Origin: JBPOIS01 sp052034295
GTDB taxonomy: Bacteria; Pseudomonadota; Gammaproteobacteria; Pseudomonadales; Moraxellaceae
NCBI GenBank assembly: GCA_052034295.1
Contig: JBPOIS010000036.1
Span: forward strand, 1-31,333
Direction: 5' to 3'
DNA length: 31,333 nt
Within the stretch, counting starts at the first letter, position 1. Every line of letters starts with the position of its first letter. Below, piece after piece: positions 1 to 8,399 of this stretch. The notes under the pieces were generated by a model. It was not told where the DNA came from and ran no database searches. It saw nothing but the letters and a program-made list of their open reading frames with translations. A program made the translations under genes and the position numbers.

Positions 1-3000
1 ACCAGTCCCTGCAACACCGGCGCTGCCGCCTGCCATTGTTCCGGGGTCAGGGGTGTGGCGTTCAGGTCTGCTTCAGCGGCTACGCTGCCACTGAGCCGCT
101 GGTGGGGCAAAAACCGCGCCAGCTCAGTCAGTAAATCACGACGCAGGATCGGCTTGCGCAGGTAGCCATCGAACTCCGGACCCTTGAGCTGCTCAAACTC
201 ATCCACCATCACAGAAGCGGTCAGGGCCACGATCGGCACCCCATGAGTGGCCTTGATTTTTTTGGCGGCCTCATACCCATCCATCTGCGGCATGCGGATG
301 TCCATCAGTACCAGATCAAAGGGCTGCTCCTGGGTCCGCGCCACGGCCTCCAGACCGTTCACAGCTGTGGCTACAATCAGGCCCTGGTCGGTGAGGGTTT
401 CCACCAGCAACTGACGGTTGTCGGCCACATCATCGACCACCAGAATCTGCGCCGGCTCAAACACCAGTGTGCCGGAATCCGTGCCCGTCCCGGCTGTGCC
501 TTCCTGCACCTGCAGGGCAGCCACGTCCACCGCCTGCAGCCGCACCGTGAACACCGACCCCTGCCCCAGCACACTGCGCACCGCCAGACTGCCGCCCAGC
601 AGGTGGGCCAGACGCTGGCTGATCGACAGGCCCAGCCCGGTCCCGCCATAGCGGCGCATGTCCTGGCCAGCCGACTGTTCAAAATCCAGAAAAATCGACT
701 GCAATTGATCCTCAGCGATGCCGATGCCCGTGTCTTCCACCGCCAGCACCACATCGACCCGACTGTTGACCTCATCGAGGTTTTCGGCCCGTGCGCTCAG
801 GTGGATGTGGCCTTTTTCGGTGAATTTGACTGCATTGCCGAGCAGGTTGAACAGGATCTGCCGGACACGGATTTCGTCCAGCAGCAGACTGTCAGGCAGG
901 CGGGAGTCCACGGTCACCTGCAGGGTCAGGTTTTTTTCACGCAGGCGCACCGCAAAAATCTGCGCCAGATCCTGCAGCAAACTGTCCAGCTGACAGGGCT
1001 GCTTGTGGATTTTCAGCTTCCCGGCCTCGATCTTGGACAGGTCGAGAATGTCATTGATCAGCGCCAGCAGGCTGTTGCCTGCCGAACGGATGGTCCTGAG
1101 GTAGGCCTGATGGCGCGGTTCCTGCACCTGCTCTTCGAGTAGCTCGGTAAAGCCGATGATGGCGTTCATGGGCGTGCGGATTTCATGGCTCATGTTGGCC
1201 AGGAATTCCGATTTGGCCCGGTTGGCGGCTTCAGCGGCAAACTGGGCCTTTTGCAGGGCCTGTTCGGTGCGCTTGATGTCGGTGATGTCCCAGTTGATGC
1301 CCACCAGACGCGCATGGCCGGGCCGATCCGGCTCCAGCTCGGAAATCAGCGCACTGAACACATGGCGTTGCTCACCATTGGGGCGCAGGATGCGGAATTC
1401 GGTGTGGTACTGCACATCCGGGTGCGCGGCCGCATTCAGGGTAAAATCCACCACCCGTTCGCGGTCGTAGGGGTGCAGGGCATTCACCCAGTCCGTCCAG
1501 CTGGGCGCGATGACACCTGGCAGGCCATAGATGTTGGCAATGTGCTGATCAATCTGAAAACGCAACAGTTCATAGCCCTGCCGGGGCATGGAGATTTCCC
1601 AGATGCCGATGGAGCCGGCTTCGGTGGCCAGCTGCAGGCGGCGGTTGATGTGGTTCAGGCGCTGCTCGCTGTCCTTGCGGCGGCGGATTTCCTGCTGCAG
1701 GCGGCGGATCCACCACCACACCAGCGCACCGACCACCAGGGTCAGCAGAGCCAGCTGGCCCCACAGGGCATAGGGGGGGCGGGTGACGAAGCGTGCGCCC
1801 CCCCAGCGCTCGACAATCTGGATTCTTTCCTGTTCGCTGATGCTGGCCAGGGTTTTGTTCAGGATCGGTACCAGCGGCTCCAGACCCGGCCGCACCCGGA
1901 ACTCCAGTGTGGTCTGATCGCCGGTCTGCCCCACCACCCGCAGGTTGTTCAGGCCCAGCTCATTGATCTGGTAGGTGACCAGCGCCAGTGGTCCCACCAT
2001 CACCTCGGCCTTGCCGGTGGACACGGCCAGCAGTGCTTCCTGCATGGAGGCATAGTCCACAAACTGCAGGCCCGGATAGCGCACCCGCAGGCCCTGGGTG
2101 TCCTGGATGCCCTGAACCACCCCGATTGGCCGTGGCCCCATCTGTTCCAGCCGGTCATAAAACTGCCGGTTGCGGTCGTGCATGACCATGACCAGCGGGC
2201 TGGCCAGATAGGGTTGCGAGCGCCGTTCGGCCGCTTCTGTGGCTCCACCCTGCTCGCTCGCCCAGCTCAGGAAATCTGCCTGCTGGCGCTGCAGGTGCTG
2301 CTGGGCGTCCTGGGCGTCGCGGCTCAGCACCGGCTCAAAGCGGATCCCAAGCCGCCGCTCGATCAGGCTCAGGTAGTCGATGGACAGGCCTTCATAGCGG
2401 TTCTGCGTGCTGAGAAACTCCACGGGCTTCCACTGCTGCAGGGCGGCATAACGGATCACCGGATGCGCTGCCAGCCAGGCCTGTTCCGCTGGGGTCAGGG
2501 CCACCTGGCTCAGGTCGGCCGGGTCAGCCATCTGCCAGTGCATCAGGATCTGCTGGCGCTCCTGTGGGCTGATCTGGGCCAGCGCGCGGTTCATGATGTC
2601 GATCAGCACCTGATTGCGGCGCGGGGCCGCAAAATACAGCTGATCCGGCTGGTTCAGGCCGAGGGCCTGTAGCGGCACCAGCGACGCAGCACCGCTCTGG
2701 TTGATGTAATAGGTGAGTGCCAGATAGGAGTCCACCACCCCATCGGCCTGGCGGTTGAGCACGCGGGTGACGGCCTGCCCGAGGTTTTCCACCTCAATGA
2801 TGCGCACGTTTGGGTAGCTGTGGCGCAGGTAATCCACATAGGAGTAGCCTTTCACCACCGCCACAGACTTGCCATCCAGATCACGGATGCTGCGGATCTG
2901 GCTGTGCTGGTCCACAAAAAAATATGGCACATTGGCTGCGTAGGGCTCACTGAAGGCCAGCTGCCGCGCGCGCTCCGGAGTGTAGGAAGTCGTCGGCAGC

Positions 3001-3362
3001 AGGTCCAGCTCGCCGGACTTGGTAGCCTCCAGCAGGGTATTCCAGTCGCCGGACTCAGACCGGAACTGCAGGCCGGTCAGGGCGCTGATGCGGTCCAGCA
3101 TGCTCGGGGTGATGCCCACCGGCTCGCCTCCGGTGCTGTTGCGGATGACGAACGGCGGCCACTCGTTTTCCACCCCATAGCGCACCACCGGGTGCTGGGC
3201 AATCCAGGCCTGCTGCTCCGGGGTCAGGGACACCCGACCGGCCGGTACTGCAAGCGCTGGCGTGGCCGCAGCCGAGGGCTCCGGCTGCGCCCAGGCCAGC
3301 CCCAGGCCCGCCAGCCAGCACAGTCCCAGCCACAGGACCAGGGCGCGCCCCGGAATGCGCAT
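1..3362 (-). CDS. BvgS/EvgS-like hybrid sensor histidine kinase (C-terminus beyond window)
   Basis: Membrane hybrid kinase that should bind a periplasmic ligand and phosphorylate a partner through its own receiver. I translated 1120 residues from the ATG at 3362. In order: signal peptide (about 1-25), two tandem periplasmic solute-binding-type domains (about 45-270 and 285-515), each opening with the same LTPxxQAW-AxHPV-RY phrase, one TM segment (about 531-550, rich in W), a PAS domain (about 565-680), and HisKA with SHEIRTPMN (phospho-His 726). Next come HATPase_c (N box NLLGNAVKFT, G boxes DTGIGI and GGTGLGLS) and a receiver domain with LVLMDIRMPQMDG (phospho-Asp 1021). The frame is open at base 1, so an Hpt or second output domain may follow outside. 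It starts 5 bp after the HD-GYP regulator stop, so the two genes very likely form an operon. The family is secure; the ligand is unknown. Confidence 0.93.
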   Translation of the reverse strand, partial: MRIPGRALVLWLGLCWLAGLGLAWAQPEPSAAATPALAVPAGRVSLTPEQQAWIAQHPVVRYGVENEWPPFVIRNSTGGEPVGITPSMLDRISALTGLQFRSESGDWNTLLEATKSGELDLLPTTSYTPERARQLAFSEPYAANVPYFFVDQHSQIRSIRDLDGKSVAVVKGYSYVDYLRHSYPNVRIIEVENLGQAVTRVLNRQADGVVDSYLALTYYINQSGAASLVPLQALGLNQPDQLYFAAPRRNQVLIDIMNRALAQISPQERQQILMHWQMADPADLSQVALTPAEQAWLAAHPVIRYAALQQWKPVEFLSTQNRYEGLSIDYLSLIERRLGIRFEPVLSRDAQDAQQHLQRQQADFLSWASEQGGATEAAERRSQPYLASPLVMVMHDRNRQFYDRLEQMGPRPIGVVQGIQDTQGLRVRYPGLQFVDYASMQEALLAVSTGKAEVMVGPLALVTYQINELGLNNLRVVGQTGDQTTLEFRVRPGLEPLVPILNKTLASISEQERIQIVERWGGARFVTRPPYALWGQLALLTLVVGALVWWWIRRLQQEIRRRKDSEQRLNHINRRLQLATEAGSIGIWEISMPRQGYELLRFQIDQHIANIYGLPGVIAPSWTDWVNALHPYDRERVVDFTLNAAAHPDVQYHTEFRILRPNGEQRHVFSALISELEPDRPGHARLVGINWDITDIKRTEQALQKAQFAAEAANRAKSEFLANMSHEIRTPMNAIIGFTELLEEQVQEPRHQAYLRTIRSAGNSLLALINDILDLSKIEAGKLKIHKQPCQLDSLLQDLAQIFAVRLREKNLTLQVTVDSRLPDSLLLDEIRVRQILFNLLGNAVKFTEKGHIHLSARAENLDEVNSRVDVVLAVEDTGIGIAEDQLQSIFLDFEQSAGQDMRRYGGTGLGLSISQRLAHLLGGSLAVRSVLGQGSVFTVRLQAVDVAALQVQEGTAGTGTDSGTLVFEPAQILVVDDVADNRQLLVETLTDQGLIVATAVNGLEAVARTQEQPFDLVLMDIRMPQMDGYEAAKKIKATHGVPIVALTASVMVDEFEQLKGPEFDGYLRKPILRRDLLTELARFLPHQRLSGSVAAEADLNATPLTPEQWQAAAPVLQGL

Positions 3363-3367
3363 GCGGC

Positions 3368-4468
3368 TCACGCGGTCGGGTCCAGGCGGAGCGGGTCGCT
3401 GCGCTCACCCTGCTCACAGATGCCGCAGAACAGCTGAAAATGGTTGCTGAACAGGTCCACCAGCTGCGGGTCAAAGTGCCGGCCGCGCTGCGCCTGAATG
3501 AACGCCAGCGCCTCCAGCGGCGGCCAGGCGTCCTTGTAGCAGCGCTTGTGGGTCAGGGCATCAAACACATCGGCCAGCGCCACGATACGGCCATAAATGT
3601 GGATGTCATTGCCCTTCAGGCCCTGCGGATAACCGCTGCCGTCCCATTTTTCATGGTGCTGGTGGGCGATGATCGCAGCCGCATTCAGCAGGCGCCGCGA
3701 GGAGTTTTTCAGCAGCTGATGTCCATTGCTGGCGTGGGTCTGCATGATGGCAAACTCGGCCTCATTGAGCGGTCCCGGCTTGTGCAGGATCTCGTGGGGG
3801 ATGGTCATCTTGCCGATGTCGTGCATGGGCGAGGCATAGCGGAGGATTTCGGCATCTTCGGCCGACAGGCTGGGGTGCAGACTGGCCAGCAGCGCGGCAA
3901 TCTCGGACAGGCGGCGGATGTGCTTGCCGGTTTCATCCGAATTGGCCTCCATGAGTTCGGTCAGCAAAAAAATCATCTCACGCTGGCTGGACTCCAGTTC
4001 GGTCAAAAACCGCTCACGCACAAAGGCCAGCTTGTGTTCCAGGGACAGGTTGTGGCGCTGCAGCAGTTGCCGGGCCCGGTACAGCTGCAGGTGAGTGCGT
4101 ACCCGCGCCAGCAGCTCCTCGGCGTGGAAGGGCTTGCTCAGGTAATCCACCCCACCGACCTCAAAGCCCCGGGTCACCGAATCCACATCCACACGGGCGG
4201 TGAGGAAAATCACCGGAATATCACGGGTCAGCGGATCGGCCTTGAGCTGCTGGCAGACGCTGTAGCCATCCAGCTCCGGCATCATGATGTCCAGCAAAAT
4301 CAGGTCGAGGCGGTCGGCGGTGCGCCGCGCCACGTCCAGGCCCTCAGCGCCCGACAGCGCAAAGGAAAACTCGTAGTGGTTTTCCTTCAGGATGCTCATG
4401 GCCACCTGAATATTGTCCGCAATGTCGTCAATAATCAGCAGGTGCGGTGAGCGGTCCATGGCAGGCAT
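3368..4468 (-). CDS. RpfG-type response regulator: REC + HD-GYP c-di-GMP phosphodiesterase
   Basis: Cytoplasmic response regulator whose output domain should hydrolyse cyclic di-GMP. The receiver holds the acidic pair IIDD, a phospho-Asp in LILLDIMMPELDG (residue 67 counted from the upstream GTG) and the conserved Lys in YLSKPF. The HD-GYP domain keeps the metal and signature motifs: MHDIGK, HHEKWDGSGYP and DVFDALT, so it looks catalytically competent. The frame opens with a GTG at 4489. A good promoter match (4493-4521) ends so close to that GTG that transcription would begin on it, so I prefer the in-frame ATG at 4468; an ATG at 4459 is also possible, and none has a convincing Shine-Dalgarno. 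It is followed 5 bp later by the hybrid kinase, its likely phosphodonor. Confidence 0.93.
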   Translation of the reverse strand: MPAMDRSPHLLIIDDIADNIQVAMSILKENHYEFSFALSGAEGLDVARRTADRLDLILLDIMMPELDGYSVCQQLKADPLTRDIPVIFLTARVDVDSVTRGFEVGGVDYLSKPFHAEELLARVRTHLQLYRARQLLQRHNLSLEHKLAFVRERFLTELESSQREMIFLLTELMEANSDETGKHIRRLSEIAALLASLHPSLSAEDAEILRYASPMHDIGKMTIPHEILHKPGPLNEAEFAIMQTHASNGHQLLKNSSRRLLNAAAIIAHQHHEKWDGSGYPQGLKGNDIHIYGRIVALADVFDALTHKRCYKDAWPPLEALAFIQAQRGRHFDPQLVDLFSNHFQLFCGICEQGERSDPLRLDPTA

Positions 4469-4492
4469 CCAGTTTTTCTTATGCTTCACCCT

Positions 4493-4521
4493 GTTTTAAC
4501 CTGAACGCTTGGCCCTGCCAA
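4493..4521 (-). promoter_or_regulatory. Predicted sigma70 promoter of the HD-GYP/kinase operon
   Basis: On the minus strand TTGGCA (4516-4521) and TAAAAC (4493-4498) are 17 bp apart. The -35 lies inside a perfect 5-bp inverted repeat CTTGG-N5-CCAAG (4508-4522), which could be an operator. Prediction by eye only. Confidence 0.4.
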
Positions 4522-4650
4522 GTGTTTTGATCGACTGATCTGTGCAGGCGGTCCGGCAATCCTGCACGATGTTAACACCCTGTTGCACTCTTGTCCGTCC
4601 GGCTCGGGCATAATTCCGGCTTCTGTGCGTCACTGCTGGTCCTGCTTTCC

Positions 4651-5784
4651 ATGAACATTCCCCTGTCCGTGCTGTGGCAACACGCCCAGGCCCAGCTGGG
4701 CCTGCTGTGGGTCCAGACGGCGACTGATCCGGTGGATGCCACCCGCAAGGTGCTCACCAACACTGCCGATGCCGCCAAGGATGCCAGTCTGGCCGTGAAG
4801 GACAGCGTGGTGGACAAGGCCAATGAATACAAGGGCGTTTACACCTCCATCAACAGCATCATCAAGGCCTTTTGGGAACGCGTGCCCTATCTGGCAATCG
4901 CGCTGGGGGTGTTTGTCCTGTTCTGGCTGCTGTCGCGGCTGTTCAAGAAAATTGTCCGCCGCATGCTGGCCCACCGCGCCCGCAAGCAGAATCTGGTGCT
5001 GGCCCTGAACCGGCTGGGCAGTACCCTGATTGTGTTCATGGGCTTCATGATTGCCATGGTGGTGGCGATTCCGGGCTTTACCCCGGCGCAGCTGATGAGC
5101 ACGCTGGGGCTGGGTTCGCTGGCGATCGGCTTTGCCTTCAAGGACATCGTACAAAACCTGCTGTCTGGCATGATCATCCTGCTGTCAGAGCCGTTCCGCA
5201 TCGGCGACCAGATCATCACCGACAAGCACGAAGGCATCGTCGAGGACATCCAGATCCGCGCCACCTACCTGCGCACCTACGATGGGCGGCGCATCGTCAT
5301 CCCCAATTCGCAGCTGTACACCAATGCCGTGACCGTCAACACCGCCTACCAGAACCGCCGGGTGCAGGTGCACATCGGCATTGGCCGCAGCGATGATCCG
5401 GCCCACGCCAAGCAGGTGATTTATGAGGCGCTGCAACGCTGTCCCAGTGTGGCCCATGAGCAGCCCAAAACCATTGTCCTGACCGAACTGGGGGAAGACG
5501 GCAACCACCTGATGGTGCGCTGGTGGATCCAGACCTGTCGTCAGGTGGATGTGATCAGCTCCACCGATGAAGTGCTGTCGGCGATCCATGCCGGTCTGGC
5601 CCGTGCGGGCATCGCCCAGCCGGCCGCCAGTCCCGTACTGCTGGACGCCGAAGCGCCGGACGCGACCACCACCAGCCCGCGACCCGGCACGTCGGGTGCA
5701 GCACTGGCCACCGGCACCGCAGCCGCCAGTGTGGTGACCAATCGAGACCCCAGCGAAGACAGCACCCCCGAGTCTTCCAAATAA
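4651..5784 (+). CDS. Small-conductance mechanosensitive channel, MscS family
   Basis: Inner-membrane channel that opens under membrane tension to release solutes on hypo-osmotic shock. From the ATG at 4651 it has 377 residues: an N-terminal region with a helical Ala/Lys/Asp-rich stretch, then TM segments (VPYLAIALGVFVLFWLLSRL, a second rich in Met/Val, then the pore helix region with LGLGSLAIGFAFKDIVQNLL) and the beta domain motif PFRIGDQI followed by IRATYLRTYDGRRIVIPNS. The soluble vestibule ends near AGIAQP. The last 50 or so residues are a low-complexity Ala/Thr/Ser/Pro tail not usual in E. coli MscS (286 aa). A TTG at 4591 is in frame, but a -10-like CATAAT (4609-4614) lies between it and the ATG, so I chose the ATG. 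Single gene, convergent with the next. Confidence 0.93.
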   Translation: MNIPLSVLWQHAQAQLGLLWVQTATDPVDATRKVLTNTADAAKDASLAVKDSVVDKANEYKGVYTSINSIIKAFWERVPYLAIALGVFVLFWLLSRLFKKIVRRMLAHRARKQNLVLALNRLGSTLIVFMGFMIAMVVAIPGFTPAQLMSTLGLGSLAIGFAFKDIVQNLLSGMIILLSEPFRIGDQIITDKHEGIVEDIQIRATYLRTYDGRRIVIPNSQLYTNAVTVNTAYQNRRVQVHIGIGRSDDPAHAKQVIYEALQRCPSVAHEQPKTIVLTELGEDGNHLMVRWWIQTCRQVDVISSTDEVLSAIHAGLARAGIAQPAASPVLLDAEAPDATTTSPRPGTSGAALATGTAAASVVTNRDPSEDSTPESSK

Positions 5785-5806
5785 AAACACCGGCCAGAGC
5801 CGGTGT
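5783..5806 (-). terminator. Intrinsic terminator of the Ala/Lys/His-rich gene
   Basis: Perfect 8-bp stem ACACCGGC/GCCGGTGT (5787-5794 and 5799-5806, loop CAGA). On the minus strand the stem is followed by a T-rich tract, TTTTTATTT; on the plus strand the flank is GC-rich, so it mainly serves the minus-strand gene. Confidence 0.75.
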
Positions 5807-5825
5807 CGGGAACCTGCCCTGCCGC

Positions 5826-6086
5826 TCAGGCGTGCGGGTGGGCCGGTGCAGTCACAGGGGCAGCGGGTTTGGCCGGGTGGGCGGCTGCCTTGTGGACGGC
5901 TGCCTTGTGGACGGCTGGTTTTTCAGCCTTGACCGCCGTGGCGACTGTAGCGGCCGGGGTGGTTTTGGCGGCCGTGGCCGACTGCACCACGGGCGCACCC
6001 GCCGGGGTTGCCGCAGGCGTTGCAGCCAGCGCAGCGCCGCTGGCCAGGAGGGAAATCACCGAAACAACAGACATCAATGCACGCAT
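5826..6086 (-). CDS. Small secreted Ala/Pro/Lys/His-rich protein, function unknown
   Basis: An 86-residue protein I do not recognise. The chosen ATG at 6086 has AGGTG a few bases upstream and opens a clear signal peptide (MRALMSVVSVISLLASGAALA, cleavage after ALA). The mature part is low complexity: Ala, Pro, Thr and Val first, then KAEKPAVHKAAVHKAAAHPAK and a His-rich end. The KAAVH unit is encoded by a perfect 15-bp tandem duplication. The open frame extends upstream to an ATG at 6146 but that extension lacks signal-peptide character. A strong terminator follows immediately, which supports expression. The basic, His-containing tail could bind metal or nucleic acid, but that is only a guess. 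Confidence 0.65.
   Translation of the reverse strand: MRALMSVVSVISLLASGAALAATPAATPAGAPVVQSATAAKTTPAATVATAVKAEKPAVHKAAVHKAAAHPAKPAAPVTAPAHPHA
5887..5916 (+). repeat. Perfect 15-bp tandem duplication inside a coding region
   Basis: GCCTTGTGGACGGCT occurs twice head to tail (5887-5901, 5902-5916). It encodes two KAAVH units on the minus strand, so copy-number change would keep the frame. Confidence 0.9.
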
Positions 6087-6276
6087 AAAGCACCTGATCC
6101 ATCCTACAGGATTCACCGGCTGCACAGGCCACCGTTGACACTGCATCGCACCGGGAATGGGCCCATCATGCGCTGCCCTCCGGGCCTTGGCCAGAGGGGC
6201 CCATGCGAATGCCCTGCTTATTCTTGTTTTTCACAAATCACAAGCCGAATCATGGGCTTAATATTTTAAGGCACAA

Positions 6277-6295
6277 GGTTTTTTTAAGAAAAACC
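6277..6295. terminator. Possible weak hairpin downstream of uvrC
   Basis: Stem GGTTTTT/AAAAACC (6277-6283, 6289-6295; loop TTAAG) in an AT-rich patch just beyond the uvrC stop. The stem is A-T rich, so termination activity is uncertain. Confidence 0.3.
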
Positions 6296-6312
6296 GCGGC
6301 CCTGACGCACGC

Positions 6313-8175
6313 TCACTCGTGCAGCACCTGGTACACCGTGCGCGCCAGGGTCCTGCCGATACCGGACACCGCAGCGATTTCGTTTTCGGAGGCACTGAGC
6401 AACTGCTGGATCCCGCCAAAATGGGTCAGCAGGTCACGGCGGCGCTTCGGCCCCAGCCCCGGAATCAGCTCCAGCACCGACCCACCCCGGCGCTTGTCGC
6501 GCTTGGCCCGGTGCCGGGTGATGGCAAAGCGGTGCGCCTCATCGCGCACCTGCTGGATCAGGTGCAGCGCCTTGTGGTCCGGTTCCAGCTGCAGGCTGCG
6601 CCCATCGACCCAGTGCAGGGTTTCCAGCCCCGGCCTGCGGCCTTCGCCCTTGGACACGCCGAGCATCAGCGGATTCAGGCCCAGCTCGGCCATCACCTCG
6701 CGGGCCATGCCCAGCTGGCCCTTGCCGCCATCAATCAGCAACAGGTCGGGCAGTGGCTGCTTGCTGTAGCGACGCTTCAGCGCTTGCCGCATGGCCGCGT
6801 AGTCGTCGCCGCCGGTGATGTCACTGATGCTGTACTGGCGGTAGTCGCGCTTGCGGGCGCCCCCCTGATCGAACACCACACACGAGGCCACCGTGGCCTC
6901 GCCCATGGTGTGGCTGATGTCGAAGCATTCGATCCGGTCAATCACCCAGCCCTGCAGGTCCCCGGCCAGCAAGTCCTGCAACAGCCGGAAACGCTCGCGC
7001 AGCTCCAGCTGGTTGCCCAGCCGGGCCTTCAGGGCGGTGCTGGCGTTGAGCTCGGCCAGCTCCAGCCAGTCGGCACGGGTCTCGCGCACCCGCGATTTCA
7101 GGCTGACTTTCTGGCCAAACTGCTCGGCCAGTGCCGCCTGTAGCGCCGCCTGATCCGGCAGTGCCACGCTGGTGATCAGCTCCTCCGGCAGCTCTTCGGC
7201 CAGCTGGAAATAAAAACTGGCCATGAATTCCGACAGCACCGCGCCGGCATCCTCGCGGACCGCCAGATCCGGAAAAAAATTCTTGCCGCCCAGCACCCGC
7301 CCACCGCGCACGGTCATCACGTGCACGCAGACCACACCCGCCTGCTGGGCAATCGCCAGAATGTCGGCTTCGCCCTTCAGGGTGTACACGGCCTGCTGTG
7401 ACTGCACCTCGCGCAACAGGATCAGTTGATCGCGGTACAGGGCAGCCTTTTCAAAATCCAGCCCCTCGGACGCCGCCGCCATCATCCCGATCAGCTTCTG
7501 GTTCAGTTCGGTGCTTTCTCCGCGCAAAAAACGCCGGGTATTGTCCACGTCGCGGGCATAGTCCTCCGGTGACACCAGTCCGACACAGGGCGCACGGCAG
7601 CGCTTGATCTGGTGCTCCAGACAGGGGCGCTTGCGCTGGGCAAAAAAACTGTTTTCACACTGGCGCACCTGAAACATTTTCTGCATCAGCAGCAGGGTTT
7701 CGCGGGCGGCATTGGCACTGGGGTATGGCCCAAAAAAATGTCCGCCTTCATGGTTGCGCCGGCCGCGACCCACCGCCAGCCGGGGGTAGGGCTGGTCGGC
7801 AGACAGGTAGACATACAGATAGGATTTGTCGTCGCGCAGCAGGATGTTGTAGGGCGGGCGGTGCTGTTTGATCAGGTTTTGCTCCAGCAGCAGCGCCTCG
7901 GTTTCACTGCGCACCACGATGGTCTCGAAGTGGCGGATGCGGGCCACCAGTGCCCGGGTCTTGGGGTGGTCGATGGTTTTGACAAAATAACTGGACACGC
8001 GGTTTTTCAGGTTTTTGGCCTTGCCCACGTACAGCAGCTCACCGTCCACCCCGATCATGCGGTACACGCCCGGCAGGTTGGGCAGCGTGGCGAGCAGCGC
8101 GCGCAGGTGCGCCTGTACCCGGTCGGGGTCGGCCTGGGCAATCAGCAAAACGGGATCAATGGACGGCGTGTTCAT
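6313..8175 (-). CDS. uvrC: Excinuclease ABC subunit C
   Basis: Nuclease of nucleotide excision repair, making the incisions on both sides of a UvrB-bound lesion. 620 residues, normal for the family (E. coli 610). The N-terminal GIY-YIG domain reads LPGVYRMIGVDGELLYVGKA with NLKNRVSSYF (about 33-75). A Cys-containing segment CLEHQIKRCRAPC follows, then the UVR domain that contacts UvrB (ELNQKLIGMMAAASEGLDFEKAALYRDQ, shown only in part here). The RNase H-like endonuclease half begins at IECFDISHTMGEATVAS and includes LLIDGGKGQL and RDEAHRFAITRHR. The C-terminal helix-hairpin-helix pair is IPGLGPKRRRDLL and VSGIGRTLARTV. The ATG at 8175 fits the family start. No obvious operon partner; pgsA, a common neighbour, is not present. 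Confidence 0.98.
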   Translation of the reverse strand: MNTPSIDPVLLIAQADPDRVQAHLRALLATLPNLPGVYRMIGVDGELLYVGKAKNLKNRVSSYFVKTIDHPKTRALVARIRHFETIVVRSETEALLLEQNLIKQHRPPYNILLRDDKSYLYVYLSADQPYPRLAVGRGRRNHEGGHFFGPYPSANAARETLLLMQKMFQVRQCENSFFAQRKRPCLEHQIKRCRAPCVGLVSPEDYARDVDNTRRFLRGESTELNQKLIGMMAAASEGLDFEKAALYRDQLILLREVQSQQAVYTLKGEADILAIAQQAGVVCVHVMTVRGGRVLGGKNFFPDLAVREDAGAVLSEFMASFYFQLAEELPEELITSVALPDQAALQAALAEQFGQKVSLKSRVRETRADWLELAELNASTALKARLGNQLELRERFRLLQDLLAGDLQGWVIDRIECFDISHTMGEATVASCVVFDQGGARKRDYRQYSISDITGGDDYAAMRQALKRRYSKQPLPDLLLIDGGKGQLGMAREVMAELGLNPLMLGVSKGEGRRPGLETLHWVDGRSLQLEPDHKALHLIQQVRDEAHRFAITRHRAKRDKRRGGSVLELIPGLGPKRRRDLLTHFGGIQQLLSASENEIAAVSGIGRTLARTVYQVLHE

Positions 8176-8301
8176 CTGCCGTTAATAAGGCTGTGGACGG
8201 GTAATTGCAAGCCGTGGGGCGCAGGGGTGCGATGCAGGCCGGTGGCGTTTTTGTGCACAAAGCCCAGCCCGGTTGACCGGTTCACCACACAGGGCGCAGC
8301 A

Positions 8302-8315
8302 GGTTTACGCAAACC
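8302..8315. promoter_or_regulatory. Inverted repeat GGTTT-N4-AAACC upstream of the exported-protein gene
   Basis: Perfect 5-bp arms with ACGC between, in the 224-bp divergent gap between uvrC and the gene at 8400. It could be an operator or chance. I see no convincing -10/-35 pair near it. Confidence 0.25.
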
Positions 8316-8399
8316 AAACGCCGCTTTGCCACACGTGCACACGGTCAGGGCAATGGCTTGACCACAATGGGCCTTCTGTTGAGACGCTGGATGTTTCCC

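Noticed and set aside
1185..2672. 495-codon plus-strand frame (and another at 243-1142)
   Set aside because: Antisense to the hybrid kinase; no recognisable domain, and composition is that of a codon-position shadow.
6203..6769. 188-codon plus-strand frame
   Set aside because: Mostly antisense to uvrC with Ser/Arg-rich, non-protein-like composition.
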